This document shows, piece by piece, positions 28,958 through 37,197 of a stretch of DNA of 64,000 nt; positions within the stretch are counted from its first letter, which is position 1, and each line of letters starts with the position of its first letter. Source of the DNA: JAWVFM01 sp963843315 (lineage in GTDB: Bacteria; Actinomycetota; Thermoleophilia; Solirubrobacterales; 70-9); NCBI GenBank assembly GCA_963843315.1, contig CAWJJU010000005.1, positions 434,001 to 498,000 of the forward strand, in the 5' to 3' direction. A model generated the notes under the pieces. That model was not told the DNA's origin. It saw nothing but the letters and a program-made list of their open reading frames with translations, and ran no database searches. A program made the translations under genes and the position numbers.

Positions 28958-31465
28958 CCCCGGAGCTCCGCGTGGACCCTCTGCGCGAGCGCCTGCTCGA
29001 TCGCCTCGCGGACCGGCGCCACCTCGGCGTCGGTGAGCGTGCGGTCGCTCGCCCGGAACTCCAGGCGCAGGGCGAGGCTCTTGCGCCCATCGCCCACCTG
29101 CTCTCCGCGGTAGAGGTCGAACACCGCCGCGCCGCGAAGCAGCTCGCCTCCGGCCTCGAGCGTCGCCGCGATGACGTCCTCGGCGAGCACCTCGTCGGCG
29201 ACGACCACGGCCAGGTCCTGCCGCAGGGCCGGGAAGGTCACGACGTCCTCGTAGGACTCCTCGCCCGCGACCGAGTGCACCACGAGCGGCGCGAGGTCGA
29301 GCTCGAAGCCGGCCGCGGCGGGCAGGTCCCAGCGGGCCGCGACCCGGGGATGGAGCTCGCCCAGCCAGCCCGCGGGCTCTCCGCCGACCGCAATCTCGGC
29401 GCTGCGGCCGGGATGCAGGAAGGGCCGCTCGCCCGGCGCGAGGGTCACGCCGGCGCCGAGCGCCTCGGCCAGCACCTCCAGCACGCCCTTGAGGTCGAAG
29501 AAGCCGGCAGGACCGGCGGCCCCGCCCCACGATGGCGGCGTCAGCGGGCCGCACACGATCGCGCCGAGCCGGTGGACCTCGTGCGCCGGGGCCGGCATGC
29601 GACCGGCGAACACGCCCGCGCTCACGGGCCCCTCGCCACGGCGGCTCGGTGGGCAGGTGCACGCGGCCCGACTCGAACAGCGCCACCCGCTCGGAGCCGC
29701 GGGCGAGGTTGTGCCGGGCGGCGTCGAGCAGGCCGCCCAGGAGTGTGGTGCGCATGGCCGATTGCTCTGCCGAGATCGGGTTGCCCGTCCGCACGGCGGC
29801 CGGATCGAGGCCCAGCTCGCCGGCCAGGGTCTCGTCGACGAAGTGCCACGAGACGATCTCGTCGAAGCCCAGGCCGGCCATCTCGTCCTCGGCGCGGCGG
29901 CGCAGCGCCTGCTCGCGGCTGAGCCCGCCGCGGCGATCGCCGCTCGCCGGCAGCGTGCGCGGCAGCTTGTCGAGGCCGTGGAGCCGCCCGACCTCCTCGA
30001 TCACATCGGCCTCGCGCGAGACGTCGTAATGGCGATCGACGGGCACGGTCACCTCCAGGGCGCCCTCCCCCGCCTCGGCCACTCCGAACTCCAGCGCCTC
30101 CAGGCTCTCCCGCGCCTCGGCAAGCTCCACGTGCGTGCCCAGCAGCGAGTCCAGGCGCGCGCCGTGCAGGGAGATCACGTGCGGGGCGGGCAGCTCGGCG
30201 AGCTCGTCGATCGTCCCCTGCAGCAGCGCCGCACCGCAGAGGTCCGTGTAGAGCTGCGAGGCCACCCGCTGGGCGCGCATCGCGAGCTCGGGGTGAAGCT
30301 GCTTCTCGAAGCGGGCGGACGCGTCGGTGCGAAGCCCCAGCATCGACGACGTCCGCAGGATGTTCACGCCGTTCCAGGTCGCCGCCTCAAGCAGGATCCG
30401 CGAGGTCGAGCCGGCCACCTCGGAGACCTGGCCGCCCATGATCCCGGCGATGCCGGTGGGTCCGTCGCGGTCGCACACCAGGACCGTCTGCTCGTCGAAC
30501 GTGCGCTCGGAGCCGTCGAGCGTGGTCATCGTCTCGCCGTCGCGGGCGGTCCGCACGATGATCTCGCCGCCGGGAACGCGGTCGAGGTCGAAGGCGTGCA
30601 GCGGCTGCGCGGTCATGAGCATCACGTAGTTGGTGATGTCGACGGCGCTGGAGATCGAGCGCTGGCCGGCGCCGCGAAGCCGCGCCCGCAGCCACATCGG
30701 CGAGGGGCCGTTCGCGACCGAGCCGAAGGCGCGCGCGGTGAAGCGCGCACACAGCTCGGGCACCTCCACCCGGACCGAGGCGACGTCGGCGACCGACTCG
30801 CCCGCGGCGGGCTCGACGTCGGCGTCCCACGGCGGCGTCGCCAGCGGTGCGCCGGTGAGCGCGTGCACCTCGCGCGCGACCCCGTAGACGCCCAGGCAGT
30901 CGGAGCGGTTGGGGTTCAGGTCGAGCTCGAGCACCTCGTCGGAGAGGGCGAAGAGCTCGCTCAACGGCGTGCCGGGCTCAAGAGCCTGGGCGGACCCCGA
31001 CACCCCCGGACGCGAAGCGGAGGAGGTGGCGGGCATTTGTTGATTCTCGTCCGCGAGGACGAGAATCCCGGCCTGGTCGTCGCCAAGCTCGAGCTCCTGC
31101 TCGGAGAGGATCATCCCGTTCGACTCGATGCCCCGGAGCTTCGCCTTGCCGAGCTCCTGGCCGCCGGGCATCACGGCGCCGGGCACCGCGACCGCCACGG
31201 TCTGGCCGCCGTCGACGTTGGGCGCGCCGCACACGATCGTGCGCTCACCGTCGCCCGCGTCGACCGTGCAGACCCTCAGGCGGTCGGCGTTCGGATGCTT
31301 CTCGGCCGCCAGCACGCGGCCGACCACGAAGCCGTCGGGGGCGGGCGGGCCGATCGGCGTGACCCGCTCGACCTCCACCGCCTTGGCGGCGAGCAGGTCG
31401 GCGACCTCCACGGCGGAGAGCCCGGGATCGCAGTACTCGCGCAGCCAGCTGAAGGGAATTTTCAC
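28954..31465 (-). CDS. pheT: Phenylalanine-tRNA ligase beta subunit (one frameshift)
   Basis: About 836 residues. Domain order is standard: start MKIPFSWLREY, EMAP/OB-type tRNA-binding domain (about 40-140), B3/B4 editing domain (VDITNYVMLMTAQPLHAFD), B5 domain, catalytic-like core and the FDX-ACB anticodon domain at the end (FPALRQDLAVVV to RVHAELRG). One extra C near 29640 shifts the frame in the core. An unusual Ser/Ala-rich insertion of about 21 residues (141-161) follows GILVLAD. The gene follows pheS by 49 bases and overlaps argC. Confidence 0.92.
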
Positions 31466-31514
31466 AGAACAGCCCTCGCGCTCCGCCCATCAAACATCGA
31501 AATCAGCTCCGCGC

Positions 31515-32616
<1,102 letters not shown>

Positions 32617-32624
<8 letters not shown>

Positions 32625-33312
32625 GGCGGGTCATCCTATTTCCGAGGTCGTACAGGGCGATGGTGGCGGCCATCGCCGCGTTGAGCGAGTCCGGCGCGCC
32701 CGGCGCCAGGGGGATGCGCGCGCAGCGCTCGGCCGAATCGGCGATCTCGTCGGGCAGGCCCTCGCGCTCGGCCCCCACGCAGACGGTCACGGGCGACTTC
32801 GGCTCGACCCTCGCCAGCACGTCGGTCGCCCTCGAGTCCAGGGCCACCCGCATGCCGCCCAGGTCGCCGAACCCCGCCCGCGCCGGGGGCCGGGCGAAGA
32901 TCGAGCCGGTGCTGGCGCGCACGGCCTTGGGCGAGTACGGGTCGGCGCATCCCGGCCCGAGGACCACGTTGCCGTCGGCCAGCGCGTGCGCCGAGCGCAC
33001 CACGGCGCCGACGTTGCCCGGGTCGCCCACGCCGTGCAGGTACACGCGCAGGTCGCCGTTGGGCTCGATCCAGCGCTGGCGGTACACGCCGATCACCCGC
33101 GTGCCGGAGCCGAGAACGCTCACCGCGTCGAGCAGCTCCGCCTCAACGTCCTCGCCGGCGACGAGCACGTACTCGGGCTCGACGCCCGCGGCCTCGGCCG
33201 CCGCAACCAGGTCCTCGCCCTCGGCCGCGAACAGGCCACTGCGATCGCGCTCGCGGCGCGATTGCAGCTTGCGGATGGACTTGAGCTTCGAGTTGTCGGG
33301 CGATGTGATCAC
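32617..33312 (-). CDS. TrmH/SpoU-family RNA methyltransferase
   Basis: An intact protein of 231 residues from GTG 33312. An N-terminal substrate-binding domain (ITSPDNSKLKSIRKL, LFAAEGEDLV) is followed by the SPOUT knot with GDPGNVGAVVRSA, VCVGAEREGLP and IPLAPGAPDSLNAAMA motifs. The family 2'-O-methylates rRNA or tRNA; the target is unknown. The start codon lies directly after the U-tract of a terminator and has no Shine-Dalgarno sequence, so its expression should depend on read-through from the rplT side. Confidence 0.85.
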
Positions 33313-33313
33313 G

Positions 33314-33344
33314 AAAAACAAAAAGGGCGCCTCGCTGGGCGCCC
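33314..33344 (-). terminator. Strong intrinsic terminator in the rplT-trmH-like interval
   Basis: On the minus strand a perfect 7-bp GC-only stem (GGGCGCC at 33344-33338 with GGCGCCC at 33331-33325) with a six-base loop is followed by TTTTTGTTTTT (33324-33314). The T-run ends one base before the GTG of the methyltransferase gene. It can end transcripts from the ribosomal-protein genes and forms the last element of the proposed attenuator. Confidence 0.85.
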
Positions 33345-33369
33345 GGGAAAGAGGTCTGGATCTGTCTGC

Positions 33370-33450
33370 TCAGGCAGCCGTGACCCTCCGGGCGAGCTCG
33401 GGAAAGCGTCGAAATCGGCGGGCGGCTGCCATCTGATGGAAGTAAACCAT
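33370..33450 (-). CDS. Candidate leader peptide of the pheST attenuator
   Basis: A 26-codon ORF, ATG 33450 to TGA 33372-33370, reading MVYFHQMAAARRFRRF at its start. It has Phe codons at positions 4, 13 and 16, the last two seven to sixteen bases upstream of the antiterminator segment. No strong Shine-Dalgarno sequence is visible upstream. The frame is not part of any neighbouring gene. Its value is as a translated sensor rather than as a protein. Confidence 0.4.
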   Translation of the reverse strand: MVYFHQMAAARRFRRFPELARRVTAA

Positions 33451-33489
33451 GAGCTCAGCTCGCGGCGGTCGCGGCGGAGAACCACTTGC

Positions 33490-33534
33490 GGACGGCTTCG
33501 CCGTCCTGACCTGTTGCTTTCGGGGCAAAGCCCC
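33490..33534 (-). other. Two hairpins directly after rplT
   Basis: Immediately after the rplT stop lie GGGGC-TTT-GCCCC (33534-33522) and GGACGGC-GAA-GCCGTCC (33506-33490), both perfect stems with three-base loops and neither followed by a T-run. They may protect the upstream mRNA end or act as a processing site between ribosomal-protein and pheST messages. Confidence 0.4.
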
Positions 33535-33882
33535 TCACTTACGCACCTGCTCGCAGATTCCCGCAAAAGCCTCGGGGTCGCGCACGGCGATGTCGGCCAG
33601 CATCTTGCGGTTGACCTCGACACCGGCCTCGCCGAGGCCGTGGATCAGCTCGGAATAGGTCAGGCCGTTCAGCCGCGCGCCGGCGTTGATGCGCGTGATC
33701 CAAAGGCGCCGGAAGTCGCGCTTGCGGGCGCGGCGGTCGCGGTAGGCGTACTGCCCTGAGCGCATGACCTGCTCGTTGGCAAACCGATAGCTGGAGTGCT
33801 TGCGCCCCCAGTAGCCCTTGGCCTGTTTCAGGACCTTCTTGCGCCGGCGCTTGCGGGCGACGGCGTTCGTCGCGCGGCTCAC
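33535..33882 (-). CDS. rplT: 50S ribosomal protein L20
   Basis: An intact 115-residue protein with GTG start, whose sequence (SRATNAVARKRRRKKVLKQA, GYWGRKHSSYRFANEQV, LWITRINAGARLNGLTYSE) is unmistakable. L20 binds 23S rRNA early in 50S assembly and represses its own operon in some bacteria. The GTG overlaps the rpmI stop (GTGA), so the two genes are coupled. Confidence 0.97.
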   Translation of the reverse strand: MSRATNAVARKRRRKKVLKQAKGYWGRKHSSYRFANEQVMRSGQYAYRDRRARKRDFRRLWITRINAGARLNGLTYSELIHGLGEAGVEVNRKMLADIAVRDPEAFAGICEQVRK

Positions 33883-34088
33883 GATCCGCCCTTGCCGCCG
33901 GCCAGGAGGCCGCGGACCTTCGCCTGCTCCGCCTTGGCGACCTCGGTCGGCCGCGACATGCGTCGCTTGCGCTTGGGGGACTTGTGCTCGAGCATGTGGC
34001 TCGAGAACGCGCGCTTGCCCCGGAGCTTGCCGGTCCCGGTCTTGCGGAAGCGCTTCTTGGCGCCCGAATGTGTCTTCATCTTGGGCAC
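33879..34088 (-). CDS. rpmI: 50S ribosomal protein L35
   Basis: An intact 69-residue protein beginning MPKMKTHSGAKKRFRKTGTG, the standard L35 N-terminus, with HMLEHKSPKRKRR in the middle. It has the usual length and is highly basic. It sits directly upstream of rplT as in most bacteria, but the infC gene that normally precedes it is 2.3 kb away behind two aminotransferase genes. Confidence 0.97.
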   Translation of the reverse strand: MPKMKTHSGAKKRFRKTGTGKLRGKRAFSSHMLEHKSPKRKRRMSRPTEVAKAEQAKVRGLLAGGKGGS

Positions 34089-34124
34089 GGGACGGGCTAT
34101 TGAAGCAGACCGGGCGCGGAGCGC

Positions 34125-35261
34125 TTACGCCAGCGCGGCCTCGAGCTCGCGGCCCACGATGTCGATTCGATCCTCCGTGAGCCCGCCGAACAGCGGCAGC
34201 GCCATGTGGCGGTCGGCGAACTCCTCCGCGCGCGGGCAGCCCTCCCCCTTTGCGCGCCGCCGGTACTCGGTCAGCCGGGTCAGGGCCGGGTAGAAGGTGG
34301 TCTGAACGCCGTTGGCGTGCAGGTCCGTGCGCACGCGGTCGCGGGTTTCGGCGTCGGCCACGATCACCGGGAACGCGAAGTGCCCGGAGATCTCGACCTC
34401 CTCGTCGGTGAACGGCACCTCGAGGCCCTCGATCCCGCCCAGCCGCTCCCGGTAGGCGCGAACCACCTCGCGCATGCGGCTGAGCGCCTCGTCCAGGCGT
34501 CCCAGGCGGGAGAGCGCCAGGCGCGCCCGCGGCTCGTCGATGCGGTAGTTGAAGCCCAGGTCGGGCACGTCGTAGGTCTCGGCGTGGCCGCGATGGCGAT
34601 CCCAGGTGACCGAGGTCATCGCGTGCGAGCGCAGCGAGCGCACCCGCGCCGCCACCTCCTCGTCGCGGGCGACGAGGATGCCGCCCTCGCCGGCGCCGAG
34701 CTGGGTCTTGGCGAAGAAGCTGAAGCAGCCGACGTCGCCGGCGGTGCCGGCGCGCTCGCCGCCCGGCAGGCGCGCGCCGGCGGCCTGCGCGCAGTCCTCG
34801 ATGAGCGCGATCCCGCGCTCGTCGCAGAGGGCGCGAAGGGCGGCGATCTCGGCCGGGTAGCCGAACATGTGCACCGCGATCACGGCCCGGGTGCGATCGG
34901 TGATCCGGCGCGCGACGTCGTCGGGGTCGATGGCCGGCCGGTCGAACGCCTGCGAGTCGGCGAGAACCGCCTCGGCCCCGCAGGCGATCGGCGAGTTCGC
35001 GTCGGCGGGGAAGCTGAGGGCGGGGACGATGACCTCGTCGCCGGGCCCGACGCCCAGCGTGGCGCAGGCGAGGTGCAGGGCCGCGCCGGCGCTTGCGAGC
35101 GCGACCGCGTTGGGCGAGCTGACGAACTCTCCGAAGGCCGCCTCGAGGTCGATCGTGCGCGGGCCCATCGTCAGCCAGCCGGAGCGCAGCGTGTCGAGAA
35201 CCGCCTCGACGTCCTCGTCGGTCAGCGAGACCTCGGTCAGCGGCACGGTCCACGTGCTCAT
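34125..35261 (-). CDS. DegT/DnrJ/EryC1-type aminotransferase, copy 1 (catalytic Lys displaced)
   Basis: An intact 378-residue fold-type I aminotransferase. PALSFPADANS, HMFGYPAEI, ALIEDCAQAAGA (PLP Asp/Gln region) and GFNYRIDEPRA are present. Where the family places the PLP lysine at the third position after FF (as in copy 2, FFPNKV), this copy reads FFAKTQLGAGEGG: Lys is one position early and Thr is at the canonical site. It may use the shifted Lys or have lost transaminase activity. Family members aminate keto-sugars of nucleotide sugars. It overlaps copy 2 by four bases. Confidence 0.85.
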   Translation of the reverse strand: MSTWTVPLTEVSLTDEDVEAVLDTLRSGWLTMGPRTIDLEAAFGEFVSSPNAVALASAGAALHLACATLGVGPGDEVIVPALSFPADANSPIACGAEAVLADSQAFDRPAIDPDDVARRITDRTRAVIAVHMFGYPAEIAALRALCDERGIALIEDCAQAAGARLPGGERAGTAGDVGCFSFFAKTQLGAGEGGILVARDEEVAARVRSLRSHAMTSVTWDRHRGHAETYDVPDLGFNYRIDEPRARLALSRLGRLDEALSRMREVVRAYRERLGGIEGLEVPFTDEEVEISGHFAFPVIVADAETRDRVRTDLHANGVQTTFYPALTRLTEYRRRAKGEGCPRAEEFADRHMALPLFGGLTEDRIDIVGRELEAALA

Positions 35262-36421
35262 GCGCCGGCCTCCTCGGGCTCGCTGGCGGCCACCGATGCG
35301 GCCACCGCCTCGACCACGCGCCCCTGCTGCTCCTCCGTCATGTGCGGGAACAGCGGGATGGAGCACAGCGACGCCGCGACCTCCTCGGTGTAGGGCAGCG
35401 AGGTCTCGCCGAACGCCGCCATGTACGAGCCCAGCAGGTGGACCGCCGGGTAGACGGTGGTCTGCACGCCGTGGTCGTCCTGCAGGTGGCGGCGAAACGA
35501 GCGGCGAAGCGCCGGATCCACCCTCACGCCCATCAGGTAGCAGGACGAGCGATCGACCTCGTCGGAGTCGTAGATGGCGCCGATCCCCTCGATGCTCTCG
35601 AGGAGCCGGCGATAGGTGTGGACCAGCTCGCGGCGGCGGCCGATCTCTCTGCGCAGGCGCCTGAAGCGCGGCGTGATCAGGGCGGCGCGGATGTCGTCGA
35701 AGCGGTAGTTGAAGCCCGGCTCGAGCACGTCGTACTCCATCGCCTTGCCGAGATGGCGATCGAGCGACGTCGCGGTCATGCCCTGCGAGCGAAGCCTGCG
35801 GACGCGGTCGGCCACCTCGGCCGAGTCGGTGGCCAGCACGCCGCCCTCCCCCACGCCCAGGACCTTGTTCGGGAAGAAGCTGAAGCAGCCCGCCATGCCG
35901 ATCGAGCCCAGCATGCGGCCGTCGAGCGCGGTGGCGTCGGGCGCGTGGGCTGCGTCCTCGATCAGCGCGAGGCCGTGGCGGTCGCAGATCTCCTCGAGCT
36001 CGGCGATGGCCACCGAGTAGCCGGCGTAGTGGACCGGCAGGATCGCCTTGGTGCGCTCCGTGATGAGCGACTCGACGTGCTCGGGGTCCATCCCCAGGTC
36101 GGTGCGCGAGACCATGTCGGCGAACACCGGGCGCCCTCCGCAGTAGCGCACGGCGTTGGCCGTGGCCACGAAGGTCATCGACGGGACGATCACCTCGTCG
36201 CCGGGCTCCACGCCGGCGCAAATGCAGGCCAGATGAAGCGCCGCGGTGCAGCTGGAGAGCGCGAGGACGTGCTCGACGCCAAGGTGCTCGGCGAACATCG
36301 CCTCGAACTCGGCGGTGCGCTCGCCCATGCTCAGCCAGCCCGAGCGCAGGACCTCCTCGACCGCCTGCAGATCCTCATCCTCGACGCGAACGTCGAACAC
36401 CGGTATGGCCGGAGTGCTCAC
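35258..36421 (-). CDS. DegT/DnrJ/EryC1-type aminotransferase, copy 2
   Basis: An intact 387-residue sugar aminotransferase. Key segments are FRSGWLSMGER-like start (VLRSGWLSMGERTAEFE), PSMTFVATANAV, HYAGYSV, ALIEDAAHAPDA and the PLP-lysine motif FSFFPNKVLGVGEGG. The family transfers an amino group to NDP-4-keto- or 3-keto-hexoses for surface polysaccharides or antibiotics. It lies 18 bases after infC and overlaps copy 1 (ATGA), an unusual place inside a translation-factor operon. No sugar-nucleotide partner gene is adjacent; the nearest are in the exopolysaccharide region. Confidence 0.88.
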   Translation of the reverse strand: MSTPAIPVFDVRVEDEDLQAVEEVLRSGWLSMGERTAEFEAMFAEHLGVEHVLALSSCTAALHLACICAGVEPGDEVIVPSMTFVATANAVRYCGGRPVFADMVSRTDLGMDPEHVESLITERTKAILPVHYAGYSVAIAELEEICDRHGLALIEDAAHAPDATALDGRMLGSIGMAGCFSFFPNKVLGVGEGGVLATDSAEVADRVRRLRSQGMTATSLDRHLGKAMEYDVLEPGFNYRFDDIRAALITPRFRRLRREIGRRRELVHTYRRLLESIEGIGAIYDSDEVDRSSCYLMGVRVDPALRRSFRRHLQDDHGVQTTVYPAVHLLGSYMAAFGETSLPYTEEVAASLCSIPLFPHMTEEQQGRVVEAVAASVAASEPEEAGA

Positions 36422-36439
36422 CCTGCCGAGGGTACGAAA

Positions 36440-37042
36440 CTAGGCTGTGGCCGCTTCGTCGGCGGATGCCGACTGGGCTGCCTCTTGCCTGACTGCCTTG
36501 GCCACGGGAGCGAGCATCATGTGCATGTTGCGGCCCTCCTGAAGAGGGTGCTGCTCGATCACCGCGAGCTCCTCCACGTCCTCGAACAGGCGTTGCAGAA
36601 GCTGGCGGCCACGTTCCGGATGCGCCTGCTCGCGGCCGCGGAACATGATCGTGACCTTCACCTTGTTGTTGCCCTTGAGGAAGCGCTCCACGTGCCCGCG
36701 CTTGGTCTCGTAGTCGTGGACGGCGATCTTCGGGCGCAGCTTGATCTCGCGGATCGTGACCTGCTGCTGGTGCTTTCGCGCCTGCTTGGCCTTCTGCTCC
36801 TGCTCGTACTTGTACTTCGAGTAGTCGAGCAGGCGGGTGACCGGCGGCCGCGCGTCGGCGGCGACCTCGACGAGGTCGAGGTCCTTCTCGCGCGCCATCG
36901 CCATCGCCTCGGCGGTGTCGACGACGCCGATCTGGGTGCCGTCGGCGTCGATCAAGCGCACCTTCGGAACGCGGATCCGCTCGTTGATGCGGGTGGTGTC
37001 CCGCTCCGGCGGGGTTCGGTCGAACCTGCGCGGAGGCGGCAC
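36440..37042 (-). CDS. infC: Translation initiation factor IF-3
   Basis: An intact 200-residue protein from GTG 37042. The N-domain starts INERIRVPKVRLIDADG and ends with LLDYSKYKYEQEQKAK; the C-domain has VTIREIKLRPKIAVHDY and KVKVTIMFRGRE. An N-terminal extension of about 18 residues and an Ala-rich tail of 20 residues are family variation. IF-3 controls start-codon choice and subunit dissociation. The 155 bases upstream, up to thrS, show no clear gene. Confidence 0.95.
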   Translation of the reverse strand: MPPPRRFDRTPPERDTTRINERIRVPKVRLIDADGTQIGVVDTAEAMAMAREKDLDLVEVAADARPPVTRLLDYSKYKYEQEQKAKQARKHQQQVTIREIKLRPKIAVHDYETKRGHVERFLKGNNKVKVTIMFRGREQAHPERGRQLLQRLFEDVEELAVIEQHPLQEGRNMHMMLAPVAKAVRQEAAQSASADEAATA

Positions 37043-37197
37043 TAGACGGACACGGCCGAAAGCGTCAAGCTGGGCGCGAGCGGGGAGCGGTCGAGGTCAA
37101 CGGGCGCAGGGGCACGGGCGCTCAGCGGCGGCGCGTGATGTCGGTGCCCCTCATCTGCGCCCGAGTATAGACACCGCCACGCACGAAAATGGGCCTG

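Larger units (their letters stand above)
33314..33450 (-). promoter_or_regulatory. Candidate Phe-dependent transcription attenuator for trmH-like-pheS-pheT
   Basis: Mutually exclusive helices are visible on the minus strand. Segment 1 GGCAGCC (33430-33424) can pair with GGCTGCC (33379-33373). Segment 2 CGCCCGG (33394-33388), inside the leader ORF, is perfectly complementary to CCGGGCG (33346-33340), which overlaps the 5' arm of the terminator; pairing 2:3 would prevent the terminator. Phe codons of the leader ORF stand just before segment 2, so a ribosome stalled for Phe-tRNA would block segment 1 and leave 2 free. Attenuation of pheST by a Phe-rich leader is known in enterobacteria (pheM); the arrangement here is inferred from sequence only. 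Confidence 0.5.

Noticed and set aside
24751..29640. argC, argJ, argD and pheT as pseudogenes
   Set aside because: All domains and catalytic residues are present, each break is one extra base, and neighbouring non-essential genes show the same error type.
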